From contig JAFWKS010000055.1 in NCBI GenBank assembly GCA_017511325.1, positions 1-19,117 of the forward strand: a DNA stretch of 19,117 bases, given 5' to 3'. This document shows, one piece after another, positions 1 through 7,749 of the stretch. Below the pieces are notes generated by a model that was given only the letters and a program-made list of their open reading frames with translations, made no database searches and was not told the origin of the DNA. The first letter of the stretch is position 1, and the number at the start of each line of letters is the position of its first letter. The stretch comes from Erysipelotrichaceae bacterium (lineage in GTDB: Bacteria; Bacillota_I; Bacilli_A; Erysipelotrichales; Erysipelotrichaceae). The position numbers and the translations under genes were made by a program.

Positions 1-874
1 AAGCCTGGATTCCGCGCTGCAGCATCGTAAAGACGAAGACGATGACCAGCAGCATGACAGCAGCTGCTGCAGCATAGCCGTATTTAGGCGGAGTCATGAA
101 TCTGAATCCATAGTAGATATAGTAGACGACGGTAAACAGGCTGTACGCAACGCCCGGACCGTTAAATAACGGGAACAGTTCGTGGTACATCTTGAACGTT
201 GAGATCATGTTGATGATGACTACCAGCATGATGGTAGGTGCCAATAGCGGAACCGTGATCCTGAAGAAGATCCTCAGCGTCTTGGCGCCATCGACCTTGG
301 CCGCCGTGTAATAAAGCGGGTCGATATTCTGCAAACCTGACAAAAGCAGGATGATCGTATTAGGCAATATCGCCCAGATACCGAATATCACGACCGCTGT
401 AAAGTTGCCGGCGATATCACCAAGGAAAGATACCGCATCGATCCCCAAAAGTGACAGCAGGTAGTTCAATACGCCGTATTTATCATTAAACATGAATCTC
501 CATGAAAGACCTACAGCCAGTGATGATGTGACCATCGGCAAAAAGTAGGCTGTCTGGAAAAACGACTGGAATTTGATCTTCTGATTCAACAGGTTAGCCA
601 GGATGACGGCGATGACCGTTGAGATAGGGACAACAAAGAGAACATATTTGAAAGTATTTGAGATAGCCTGTCTGAAATACTGGTCATTGATAACTTTTTC
701 ATAGTTGCCAAAACCGACTCCCGTATAGGCACCGGTCAGATACTTGTAACCCTCGAGGAACGACATTCTGATGACGTTTACGATCGGATACAGAGTAAAG
801 ATCGATACCGAGATAATAAACGGTAGCAGATAGATCAGAGGCTTAATTCTTTCGAAAAAAGGCCTTTTAATCAT
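1..874 (-). CDS. ABC transporter permease, MalF/UgpA type (partial, C-terminus beyond window)
   Basis: This is an inner-membrane permease of a carbohydrate-type importer, translated from the minus strand and cut by the window start after 291 codons. It opens with MIKRPFFERIKPLIYLLPF, a short basic head followed by the first membrane segment. Further hydrophobic segments follow. Near residues 190-210 there is an EAA-like loop, AAKVDGAKTLRIFFRITVP, which in this family docks on the ATPase. The start ATG (874-872) overlaps the TGA stop of the upstream ATPase gene as ATGA, so the two are probably translationally coupled. Family proteins are about 290-310 residues, so little is missing. A second permease (MalG/UgpE type) would be expected next, outside the window. 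The substrate cannot be read from the permease. Confidence 0.93.
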   Translation of the reverse strand, partial: MIKRPFFERIKPLIYLLPFIISVSIFTLYPIVNVIRMSFLEGYKYLTGAYTGVGFGNYEKVINDQYFRQAISNTFKYVLFVVPISTVIAVILANLLNQKIKFQSFFQTAYFLPMVTSSLAVGLSWRFMFNDKYGVLNYLLSLLGIDAVSFLGDIAGNFTAVVIFGIWAILPNTIILLLSGLQNIDPLYYTAAKVDGAKTLRIFFRITVPLLAPTIMLVVIINMISTFKMYHELFPLFNGPGVAYSLFTVVYYIYYGFRFMTPPKYGYAAAAAVMLLVIVFVFTMLQRGIQA

Positions 875-1926
875 AAGTAGCGTTCTCCACTTTCATAGTC
901 AAACACGAATACGCCGCTGTTCTTGAAACTGATGCCGATCTCTTCATCTCTTTTTAGTTCAACATCGGAATTCATATAGCCACGAACTTCCTTGCCTGCC
1001 ATGATGAAGGAAGTGATGATCTCCTTGCCCATGACAGATGTCATGACGACTTTAGCCTTGAGCGGTGAATTGTTGTTGAGGATGACACTCTCAGCTCTGA
1101 ATGAAAGGTATACCTTTGTTCCATCAGGTACGTTTTCAACTCTTACCTGTGAATCTTCCTTGTTTCCTCCAAGCAGAACTTTTCCTCCTTCAACGACACC
1201 TTCAACCTTGTTGATAGGAGGGTTGCCAAGGAAGTCGGCAACGAAACAGTTGGCCGGCTGATCATAGAGATACTGCGGCTTGTCATACTGCTGCAGGACA
1301 CCGAGCTTCATCAGGATGATGTGATCGGATATAGACATGGCTTCTTCCTGGTCGTGAGTAACGAAGATCGTTGTGACACCTGTTTCCAGCTGGATCCTTC
1401 TGATCTCTTCCCTCATCTCGATTCTTAATCTTGCATCAAGGTTGGAGAGCGGTTCATCAAGAAGCAGAAGTCTAGGCTCTTTTACCAGGGCGCGGGCAAT
1501 AGCGACACGCTGCTGCTGACCACCTGAGAGCTGTCCAGGCTTTCTGTTGAGCATTCCTTCAACGTGAACAAGTTCAGCCATCTTCTTGGCTTTCTCGATC
1601 CTTTCCTTCTTTGGAACTTTTTTAATCTCCAGAGGGAAGCAGATGTTTTCAAGAACTGTCATATGCGGATACAATGCATAGTTCTGGAAAACAAGTCCGA
1701 TACCTCTTTTTTCAGGCGAAACAAAAGTAACATCGTCATCATCGAAGTAGATCCTTCCTTCTGTCGGGTAAAGGATACCTGACAGCATGTTCAGCATGGT
1801 ACTTTTGCCGCAGCCTGACGGACCAAGCAGCGTGACAAGTTCACCGGATTCGATCACAGCAGAAAAGTCATTTACTGCGATATTATCGTCAAATCGCTTG
1901 ACGATATGTTCAAGACGTATTTTCAT
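871..1926 (-). CDS. ABC transporter ATP-binding protein, UgpC/MsmK/MalK type
   Basis: Cytoplasmic ATPase of 351 residues that powers the adjacent permease. Walker A GPSGCGKST lies at residues 35-43, the Q-loop Gln at 81, the signature LSGGQQQR at 133-140, Walker B LLLLDEP at about 153-159 and the switch His at 191 (VTHDQEEA). The C-terminal part, from about residue 235, is the TOBE/OB-type extension typical of sugar and glycerol-3-phosphate importers. The start ATG is preceded by GGGAGG with good spacing. It lies about 200 bases downstream of the binding-protein gene and overlaps the permease start by four bases. The Ugp-like assignment is weaker than the general CUT1-type assignment, because these ATPases are often shared by several sugar importers. 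Confidence 0.95.
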   Translation of the reverse strand: MKIRLEHIVKRFDDNIAVNDFSAVIESGELVTLLGPSGCGKSTMLNMLSGILYPTEGRIYFDDDDVTFVSPEKRGIGLVFQNYALYPHMTVLENICFPLEIKKVPKKERIEKAKKMAELVHVEGMLNRKPGQLSGGQQQRVAIARALVKEPRLLLLDEPLSNLDARLRIEMREEIRRIQLETGVTTIFVTHDQEEAMSISDHIILMKLGVLQQYDKPQYLYDQPANCFVADFLGNPPINKVEGVVEGGKVLLGGNKEDSQVRVENVPDGTKVYLSFRAESVILNNNSPLKAKVVMTSVMGKEIITSFIMAGKEVRGYMNSDVELKRDEEIGISFKNSGVFVFDYESGERYL

Positions 1927-1999
1927 ACCTATCCTCCCAGAATTATATTTGAAGTCAGTCTTATATTTATCCCGTAATTATTGTCTTTTTTTGTTTGTA

Positions 2000-2027
2000 A
2001 ATCTATCTGGTTATATGAACATGTCAA
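2000..2027 (-). promoter_or_regulatory. Possible internal promoter for the ATPase-permease genes
   Basis: On the minus strand a perfect -35 TTGACA (2027-2022) is followed, after 16 bases, by TAGATT (2005-2000), a 4-of-6 match to the -10 box. It lies in the 200-base gap between binding-protein and ATPase genes, downstream of the hairpin at 2078-2105. It would let the ATPase and permease be made independently of the binding protein. Prediction from sequence only. Confidence 0.35.
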
Positions 2028-2077
2028 ACATCCTGTTTAACAGAAGGTCTCACATTTTCATATTACTTGTATTACGA

Positions 2078-2105
2078 GGAACACCGTGAAAGATCACGGT
2101 GTTCC
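2078..2105 (-). terminator. Intercistronic hairpin after the binding-protein gene, without a T-run
   Basis: An 11-bp perfect stem, GGAACACCGTG against CACGGTGTTCC with a 6-base loop, starts about 20 bases after the binding-protein stop on the minus strand. No U-run follows on that strand, so it is more likely an mRNA 3'-end stabiliser or a processing/partial-termination element than a full terminator. Such a hairpin would keep the binding protein in excess over the ATPase and permease. Confidence 0.6.
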
Positions 2106-2127
2106 CAGTAATGTTTTACAGTTTGTA

Positions 2128-3396
2128 CTATTCGCTTAATGCAGCGTTTGCCTGAGCCTGAGCAGAAGCTAAAGCTGTAGCTGTATCTTCACCAGCGATG
2201 ATAGCAGTTTTTAAAGCCTGCATGATAGCTTCCTTGCATGCTGTCTGACCTACAACAGCCTTACGAGCATACATGTAGTCTAACATAGAAGCGAAAGCCT
2301 GCTGAGCTACGCTGCCGTTGAAGTATTCTTTGTATACATCTGAAGTTTCAACATCTTTGAATGGAGTTGAAGCAGAGTACTTCTGGCAGAATGGCAGGTT
2401 GTTTTCAGCCTGTGTGAAGTAGCTTGCGAATGCAGCAGCACCGGCATCAGTTGTTTCGTCCTTTGTGAAACCAACAAGTGCACGAGCTGTCAGTTCGTTA
2501 TACTTTCTTCCGCCTGCGACCTGTGGAACTGGTCCAGTTACGATTGTGAATCCGTTAGGTGTGATGTAGTTCATACCTGCAGAAGATCCCATGTAGCAGA
2601 AGTACTGAACGTTGCCGAATGGGCCTGAGTGGTAACCAGCATCATCAACGAGCTTGAAGTAACCTTCAGCTTCTGCATTCTTCCACCAGTCGATCCATTC
2701 AACGAACTTAGGATCTGTCCAGTCGTTTGCAGTGTTATTATCATCAATATAAGCTAAGCCTAACTGATATAATACGTCGATACCTACAACGTCAACTGAG
2801 TCCGGACCGAAACCGATGATGTCTTTGCCTTCAGCTTTTTCGCCATCAACAACAGTCTTGCAGGCGTTGTATAAGTCATCCCAAGTCTGTGGAATTTCCA
2901 GGTTGTATTTTTCCAGCAGTTCCTTGTTGTAGAACATGATAGAACCAGTCAGTGTGCAAACCAATGCATGGAGCTTGCCATCTGAATAGTCAGTAGAAGC
3001 AGCGTAAACACCATCGCTTACTCTGTCTTTGTATTCAGCATCGCTCAGATACTGACCGAAATCAAGAGAGAAGCCCTCGTCTACGTATTCAGTAGCTGTA
3101 CCAGGATATAACCAGACAAGGCTTGGTCCAGTACCGTTGGTAACTGCTTCATATACCTTAGCCTCAAATCCTTCAAGTGGCTGAGTTAACTGAACAACTT
3201 CATACTGATCCTGAGAAGCATTGAATTTTTCAACGATCTCCTGAACCATTTCTTCGTCGTGGTCAGTCAATGTGTGCCAGAAAGTGACCTGAGTCTTTTC
3301 GGCAGGTTTGTCGTTGCCGCTTCCGCCGTTGCCCGCACAGGCAGCAAGCATAAACGCAACAAGGACAACAATCAGTGCTTTAAAAAGTTTCTTCAT
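2128..3396 (-). CDS. Extracellular solute-binding lipoprotein, family 1 (UgpB-like)
   Basis: A 422-residue binding protein anchored on the outer face of the membrane. The first 20 residues form a lipoprotein signal with lipobox LAAC (Cys20), followed by a Gly/Ser/Asn-rich linker. The mature part starts QVTFWHTLTD and contains the pattern MFYNKELLEKYNLEIPQTWDD, typical of family-1 (carbohydrate / sn-glycerol-3-phosphate) binding proteins. The Trp-rich stretch around WTDPKFVEWIDWW also fits. The start has AAGGAG a few bases upstream. It is the first gene of the ABC operon. UgpB-like is my best guess because a phosphatase-family gene lies divergently upstream, but a disaccharide or oligosaccharide ligand is equally possible. 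Confidence 0.92.
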   Translation of the reverse strand: MKKLFKALIVVLVAFMLAACAGNGGSGNDKPAEKTQVTFWHTLTDHDEEMVQEIVEKFNASQDQYEVVQLTQPLEGFEAKVYEAVTNGTGPSLVWLYPGTATEYVDEGFSLDFGQYLSDAEYKDRVSDGVYAASTDYSDGKLHALVCTLTGSIMFYNKELLEKYNLEIPQTWDDLYNACKTVVDGEKAEGKDIIGFGPDSVDVVGIDVLYQLGLAYIDDNNTANDWTDPKFVEWIDWWKNAEAEGYFKLVDDAGYHSGPFGNVQYFCYMGSSAGMNYITPNGFTIVTGPVPQVAGGRKYNELTARALVGFTKDETTDAGAAAFASYFTQAENNLPFCQKYSASTPFKDVETSDVYKEYFNGSVAQQAFASMLDYMYARKAVVGQTACKEAIMQALKTAIIAGEDTATALASAQAQANAALSE

Positions 3397-3428
3397 TTTG
3401 TCTCCTTTTTCAATCCATAACTAAAAGA

Positions 3429-3454
3429 TGGATTTATACAATTATTATAATCCA
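3429..3454 (-). promoter_or_regulatory. TATAAT box inside an imperfect inverted repeat upstream of the binding-protein gene
   Basis: A 26-base element has matching 6-base arms (TGGATT at 3429-3434 and AATCCA at 3449-3454). On the minus strand it contains TATAAT at 3449-3444, about 50 bases upstream of the binding-protein start. No good -35 box is seen at 16-18 bases. A repeat overlapping the -10 box would be a natural repressor site, but the arms are short and AT-rich, so chance is possible. Confidence 0.3.
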
Positions 3455-3608
3455 AATAAGTCTCTTTGGGCTCACAAACCTAAGCAAATAGATTCAAATG
3501 TTATGAGTTTTGATCACGTTTTCTGATTGTGTTCATGAATACGTTATATTTTCTCTTTTTGATCATGAGACAGGTCTTCTTTAAGATAATTCTGTCCAAG
3601 CTATTTTG

Positions 3609-3614
3609 TATAAT
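3609..3614 (+). promoter_or_regulatory. Predicted -10 box (TATAAT) for the 3642-5700 gene pair
   Basis: A perfect TATAAT stands 27 bases before the chosen ATG at 3642, placing transcription start near 3621. A GAGCGAGG ribosome-site-like stretch (3624-3631) then lies in the leader. I see no convincing -35 hexamer. The box falls inside the upstream TTG-start extension of the reading frame, which argues against that longer start. Confidence 0.5.
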
Positions 3615-3641
3615 AAGGATGTAGAGCGAGGTATATTTTCT

Positions 3642-4190
3642 ATGACACAGGAAGAACTGTTAAAAAGATATCATGAAAAAAATATCGAAGAAGAAGTGTC
3701 TTTCACCAAGGCCTATCGTTACTTTAAGAGCGCCAGGAAGTTCTATGAAGGTCTTCAGGACGGAACTGCCAGTGAGATAAACTTCTTTGAGAACACGATG
3801 GTCACTTATGAAGAATGTGAACCGCTTAAACGCAAGCCGGACTTCGAATCATATTCCGGAAGCTGTTACTGGTATTCAAAGAAAGGTGTAGTGCGCCGTT
3901 CTGATCATTGGGGCTGCGGCATCGTCAACTGCGACTGGGCTCTGCATAAGAAAAACGGCAAGACCCTCTATGGCACCTACTATACCAACGCCATATCTGT
4001 AAGAGATCCTAAGTGGGGCTTTGCGAAATGGACCGATTTCCTTTTTAAAGCCAGAGAGATCGAGATCGATGGCAAGCCTGTCATCACTACTTTCAACAAC
4101 ACCATCGGCAGAGACCTTTTGAAGATAGATAACAAAGTCTATCAGCGCAAAGTGATCGAGGTATTTGAGGAATATGTCGATGAACAATAA
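3642..4190 (+). CDS. Protein of unknown function, 182 residues
   Basis: I do not recognise this family with confidence. The protein starts MTQEELLKRYHEK, has no signal peptide or membrane segment, and looks like a compact soluble alpha/beta protein. The most distinctive patch is the middle stretch SGSCYWYSKKGVVRRSDHWGCGIVNCDW read in parts: an SDHWGCG motif, two nearby Cys and several Trp, possibly a ligand or metal site. The reading frame is open upstream to a TTG at 3606, but that would place a TATAAT box inside the gene, so I take the ATG at 3642. It overlaps the downstream phosphatase gene by 11 bases, implying co-translation and a shared role. Start confidence is moderate. Confidence 0.8.
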   Translation: MTQEELLKRYHEKNIEEEVSFTKAYRYFKSARKFYEGLQDGTASEINFFENTMVTYEECEPLKRKPDFESYSGSCYWYSKKGVVRRSDHWGCGIVNCDWALHKKNGKTLYGTYYTNAISVRDPKWGFAKWTDFLFKAREIEIDGKPVITTFNNTIGRDLLKIDNKVYQRKVIEVFEEYVDEQ

Positions 4191-5700
4191 GATCAGGATC
4201 CTGATGAGCTCTGATGTCCATGGCTACATCTATCCCTACAATTATGCCAACAACAAGCCGGAAAGACAGGGCTTTGGCTTGCTTGGCCATACGATCAAAA
4301 GATTAAGGAACGAAAATACGATCGTCATCGATAACGGCGATGTCCTGGAAGGTTCGCCTTTTGCCTACTATCATTTCGAAAAAGAAGCTGATAAGGAAAA
4401 TCCGATTACTTCGATCATGAACGAAATCCACTATGACTTCTTCAATCTGGGCAACCATGACTTCAATCACGGTCAGGATGTTCTGATGGAACATATCAAC
4501 AAGCTTGATTCAATCTGTCTTAGTGCCAACATCATCTATAAAGGCAGACCTTTATCAAAACCCTATCATCTGATAAATATCGCCGGTAAAACGATCGCCT
4601 TGTTTGGCGTAGTTACACACTTTATCCCCAACTGGGAAAAACCGGAAAATATCATCGATTTTGAATTTGTTGATGCTTTAGATTGCGCCAAAGATATCTG
4701 CAGGCAGATCAAGGAAGAAGGCAAGGCTGATTATGTGATCGGTGTCTATCATGGCGGTTTTGAAAAAGAACCGGACACCGGCGCTGAACTTGGTGGAGGC
4801 ACCGGTGAAAATCAGGGTTACGAGATGTGCAGACAGATCGATAACCTCGACATCCTGCTTACCGGTCACCAGCATCGTCCGATGAAAGGCGTCCTGTTCA
4901 ATACAGCCTATATCCAGAACTACCATCAGGGGACTGAATTATCGTTTGTTGAGATCGATACCGAAACAAATGAGATCACCACGGAAATAATGAAGGTAGA
5001 CGAACAGCCTGATGAAAAGATTCTTGAGATCGCTCAGGACGAGGAAAACAGATGTCAAAAATGGCTTGATACGCCTTTGGGAGAAAGCAGTGTCGATCTT
5101 GTAATAAACGACGAAAACGACGCCAGACTTCACAAGTCTCAGATCGTCACTTTCCTCAACAATGTGAATTTCGCTGTCTCCCATGCTGACATCTCCGGAA
5201 GCGCCATCTTCTTGTTTGCCAAGGGTTTTGAAAGCAAGATCACAATGAGAGATCTTGTCGCAACATATGTCTTCCCTAATACACTGGTAGTCAAAAAGAT
5301 CACCGGCAAGATCCTCAAGGAATATCTTGAGAAGACAGCGGAATTCTGGGCTGTCGAAGATGATCATATCATCATCGAACCATCAAGGGACTTCCCTACT
5401 CCGCAGCACCATAACTACGATATGCTTGATGGAGTCGAATATGAAATAAAGGTATCCAATCCGATCGGACACAGGATCACCTATCTTACCCGTCATGGTG
5501 TCCCTGTGAAGGACGATGATGAATTCACTCTGTGCATAAACAACTATCGGGCAGCCGGAGGCGGCGACTATGACATGCTGAAAAACGCACCTACGATCAT
5601 GGAGATCCAAAGGAGTGCAGTAGAACTGATAGCAGAGTATATAGAAAAGGAGAAAGAGATAGACTTCGAACCAGTCAACAATATAAACGTCGTGATCTGA
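4180..5700 (+). CDS. Bifunctional metallophosphatase / 5'-nucleotidase family protein, no signal peptide
   Basis: Predicted two-metal phosphohydrolase of 506 residues acting on nucleotides, 2',3'-cyclic nucleotides or similar phosphate esters. The calcineurin-like metal site is complete: DVH at residues 12-14, NGDVLEG at 52-58, GNHD at 91-94, a conserved His at 191 and GHQH at 229-232. The 5'-nucleotidase C-terminal domain covers about 295-480, with FPNTLVV near 365-371 and NNYRAAGGGDYDML near 454-467. Most relatives are exported and wall-bound; this one starts directly at the phosphatase domain, so a cytoplasmic location is inferred. A TTG at 4165 and an ATG at 4174 are also in frame, but GAGG at 4167-4170 is 9 bases from the ATG at 4180, so I chose that. 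It overlaps the preceding gene by 11 bases and ends in its own terminator. Confidence 0.93.
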   Translation: MNNKIRILMSSDVHGYIYPYNYANNKPERQGFGLLGHTIKRLRNENTIVIDNGDVLEGSPFAYYHFEKEADKENPITSIMNEIHYDFFNLGNHDFNHGQDVLMEHINKLDSICLSANIIYKGRPLSKPYHLINIAGKTIALFGVVTHFIPNWEKPENIIDFEFVDALDCAKDICRQIKEEGKADYVIGVYHGGFEKEPDTGAELGGGTGENQGYEMCRQIDNLDILLTGHQHRPMKGVLFNTAYIQNYHQGTELSFVEIDTETNEITTEIMKVDEQPDEKILEIAQDEENRCQKWLDTPLGESSVDLVINDENDARLHKSQIVTFLNNVNFAVSHADISGSAIFLFAKGFESKITMRDLVATYVFPNTLVVKKITGKILKEYLEKTAEFWAVEDDHIIIEPSRDFPTPQHHNYDMLDGVEYEIKVSNPIGHRITYLTRHGVPVKDDDEFTLCINNYRAAGGGDYDMLKNAPTIMEIQRSAVELIAEYIEKEKEIDFEPVNNINVVI

Positions 5701-5718
5701 TGACCACGACGTTTTTTA
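5685..5718 (+). terminator. Intrinsic terminator overlapping the stop codon of the phosphatase gene
   Basis: A 10-bp perfect stem, AAACGTCGTG (5685-5694) with CACGACGTTT (5705-5714), has a 10-base loop and runs into a T-run. The TGA stop (5698-5700) is in the loop and the 5' arm is coding sequence. The opposite strand has only a weak T-rich tail (TTTATATTG), so it may also serve, less well, the convergent dehydrogenase gene. Confidence 0.88.
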
Positions 5719-5742
5719 ATTAAATGATAGAAGTAAGGCTGA

Positions 5743-6711
5743 TTATGTCTTTTTATAATCGTAGAAACCTTTGCCGGCATTGACACCAGTCTCGCCTTTG
5801 TCGATCTTCTCTTTCAGAAGCTTGCCGATCCTGTTTTCGATCGTGCCTTCGATCTGAGCGTTAGGTTTCATCTGGTTGATATTGTATGCAGTCTCCAGAC
5901 CTACTATATCCAGGATCGCAAAAGGTCCGGCAGGAGCGGAAGTCGCCAGTTTCCAGGTCAGGTCGATCGTCTCCGGATCAGAAACGCCGTTAGCCCATAA
6001 GGCCTGCGCCGCTGAAAGGAATGGTACCAGCATGGAATTCAGGATGTAGCCCGGCTGTTCCTTGTGCAGCTGGAGCGGGACCATGCCGATCGAAGAAGCA
6101 AACGCTACGACTTTGTCATAGTATTCTTTGGATGTACCTTCATGTCCCATGATCTCAGCCGTGTTGTTCTTCCAGATCGTATTTGCGAAGTGCATAGACA
6201 GATACTTTTCCGGTCTGCCGGTGTATTCTGCAAACATCGACGGAAGCAATGTGGAAGAATTGGTGACCAGGATCGTCTCTTCATCGAGAAGATCTTTGAA
6301 TTTGGTATAGACATCGATCTTTGCTTTAGGATCTTCTGACATCGATTCGATGACGATATAGGCACCTTCGACGGCCTTCTTCGGATCAAGCTCGATGTGG
6401 ATGTTCTCTGTCAGATTCTTCTTGCCATCTCTCAGCAAGGCATCGATGCTTTCAACGGTTGCACTATTCCAGTCTTTGATCATGCCTCTAGGATAATAGA
6501 AAGCACCCATAGGGTTGCCTACCAAAGCTTTAGCTTTGGCCAGATCTTCCAGCATCAAGGCAGAATATCTTTCAATCTTCGGTGTAGTACGGTCGATCGA
6601 AGATTCTGACCTCAGCCAGAACGTGACATCATAACCGTGATACGCGCAGACTAAGCCGATCTGTGTCCCTAAGACACCACCGCCTAGTACGACAACTTTT
6701 TTCTCATTCAT
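5743..6711 (-). CDS. 3-hydroxyacyl-CoA dehydrogenase
   Basis: Predicted cytoplasmic NAD-dependent oxidoreductase of 322 residues, interconverting 3-hydroxyacyl-CoA and 3-oxoacyl-CoA. The Rossmann fingerprint is VVLGGGVLG at residues 7-15. The catalytic set can be placed by spacing against the family: Ser153, His174 (MHF), Glu186 (AEIM; 12 residues after His, as usual) and Asn225 (GYILNSML). The C-terminus GKGFYDY is the classic ending of the family's second domain. The usual HFFNP motif is changed to HFANTIW, so substrate choice may differ. It is a single gene with AGAGGTGA before the ATG and its own TATAAT; no thiolase, crotonase or acyl-CoA dehydrogenase is nearby, so its pathway (butyrate-type chemistry or another hydroxyacid) is not shown here. 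Confidence 0.92.
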   Translation of the reverse strand: MNEKKVVVLGGGVLGTQIGLVCAYHGYDVTFWLRSESSIDRTTPKIERYSALMLEDLAKAKALVGNPMGAFYYPRGMIKDWNSATVESIDALLRDGKKNLTENIHIELDPKKAVEGAYIVIESMSEDPKAKIDVYTKFKDLLDEETILVTNSSTLLPSMFAEYTGRPEKYLSMHFANTIWKNNTAEIMGHEGTSKEYYDKVVAFASSIGMVPLQLHKEQPGYILNSMLVPFLSAAQALWANGVSDPETIDLTWKLATSAPAGPFAILDIVGLETAYNINQMKPNAQIEGTIENRIGKLLKEKIDKGETGVNAGKGFYDYKKT

Positions 6712-6732
6712 AATTTTTCACCTCTCATCGAT

Positions 6733-6738
6733 ATTATA
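6733..6738 (-). promoter_or_regulatory. Predicted -10 box (TATAAT) for the 3-hydroxyacyl-CoA dehydrogenase gene
   Basis: On the minus strand a perfect TATAAT sits 22 bases before the ATG, giving a short leader with the AGAGGTGA ribosome site. A GTTAAA at 17-base spacing is a weak -35. The upstream stretch is very AT-rich. Confidence 0.55.
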
Positions 6739-6855
6739 CACGTTTTTGTGAATTTTTTAACAAATATGCTCTGACTGAATAATTTTGTTGAATTTTATCT
6801 TATTCTCTGGCCTTTTATCTTCATCTTTAATTCAGATCTCTTTTTGCATATTCCA

Positions 6856-6898
6856 TTTAAAAACCCTCCTTACGGGTTAGCCCCGTTTGGAGGGTTCA
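6856..6898 (-). terminator. Intrinsic terminator of the phn-type transporter operon
   Basis: Read on the minus strand, AACCCTCC (6895-6888) pairs with GGAGGGTT (6869-6862), and an inner ACGGGG/CCCGT pairing extends the stem. A T-run (TTTTTAAA) follows. It lies about 30 bases after the last permease stop, so it closes the operon. The rest of 6712-6855 is AT-rich upstream sequence of the dehydrogenase gene with nothing else recognisable. Confidence 0.88.
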
Positions 6899-6926
6899 TA
6901 TCAAGATCACTTATGATCGTTACTGA

Positions 6927-7748
6927 TCATTCACCAACCGAGAGTTTTCTTCTCAGCCTTGTCGAGAAGTATTCAAGTACTAAGACCAGGATTATCATGC
7001 CCAGCAGCATGGCACTGACTTCATGCCAAGACTGTTTAGCGATCGAGAAGATCAATGGTGCACCGATACCACCGGCTCCGACAACGCCCAGGATCGAAGC
7101 GTTCTTGACGTTGATGTCAAGACGATAGATCAGGATCGAGACGATGTTGCTGGAAAGCTGAGGGATGATGCCGTATCTGATCTTTTCAAATGACGAACAT
7201 CCCGATGCATCCAGGGCTTCAATGATACCCGGATTGAGATCTTCGATGGCTTCGACCAGCAGTTTTGCCAGCATGCCAACTGAAGAGATCGTCATTGACA
7301 GAACACCCGCAAAGGCACCCGGGCCGACTGCTTTTACAAACATGATCCCATACATGAATGACGGGAAAGCACGGATGATGGAGATGATCGACAAAGATAT
7401 GGCATTGACCCATTTAGGACAGATATTGCGGCTGGCCAGAAATGCCAAAGGCAAAGCCAGTATGATGCCAAATACCGTTCCCAGCAATCCGATCGCCAGT
7501 GTTTCCATCAGCATGTACATTAGACCGGATGTCGATGTATCAGTGATCAGAGCCCACGATGGCGAGATCAGACCCTTAAGAGCCGCCTTGGCGATCAATA
7601 CACCTTTAGGATTGACGCCCTTGATATCAATAGAATAGTTGCTCAATAAGACAATAGCGAATACCACCAGTGCTGATATTACAAAGCGTGGCCATACTGG
7701 AGGATATTTCTTATATTGTTCTTGTACAGTAAGTTTTTTTGTTGTCAT
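6927..7748 (-). CDS. phnE: Phosphonate-type ABC transporter permease (second PhnE)
   Basis: Inner-membrane permease of 273 residues, last gene of the importer operon. It has a hydrophobic first segment (about residues 20-40), further segments, and the EAA loop IEALDASGCSSFEKIRYGIIPQL that contacts the ATPase. The stretch LGVVGAGGIGAPL near the C-terminus is characteristic of PhnE-family permeases. Its ATG begins one base after the stop of the other permease gene, with AGGGA as ribosome site inside that gene's end. Two different PhnE-type permeases in one operon is common in this family and suggests a heterodimeric channel. Confidence 0.94.
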   Translation of the reverse strand: MTTKKLTVQEQYKKYPPVWPRFVISALVVFAIVLLSNYSIDIKGVNPKGVLIAKAALKGLISPSWALITDTSTSGLMYMLMETLAIGLLGTVFGIILALPLAFLASRNICPKWVNAISLSIISIIRAFPSFMYGIMFVKAVGPGAFAGVLSMTISSVGMLAKLLVEAIEDLNPGIIEALDASGCSSFEKIRYGIIPQLSSNIVSILIYRLDINVKNASILGVVGAGGIGAPLIFSIAKQSWHEVSAMLLGMIILVLVLEYFSTRLRRKLSVGE

Positions 7749-7749
7749 A

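Noticed and set aside
3606..3641. TTG-start extension of the 3642 gene by 12 codons
   Set aside because: It would place a perfect TATAAT within the coding sequence and has no ribosome site; the ATG at 3642 is better.
4165..4179. TTG/ATG upstream starts of the phosphatase gene
   Set aside because: GAGG at 4167-4170 is too close to or inside these starts; spacing of 9 bases fits the ATG at 4180.
4939..5367. Open frame (142 codons) on the minus strand
   Set aside because: It is antisense to the 5'-nucleotidase domain, which is strongly supported by motifs; shadow frame.
6712..6926. Riboswitch or tRNA between the dehydrogenase and the phn operon
   Set aside because: The only structure is the terminator hairpin at 6862-6895; no clover-leaf or known aptamer core was seen.
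7165..7638. Long open frame (157 codons) on the plus strand
   Set aside because: It is fully antisense to the second PhnE permease gene, has no ribosome site, and its translation lacks any recognisable pattern; the minus-strand gene is certain.
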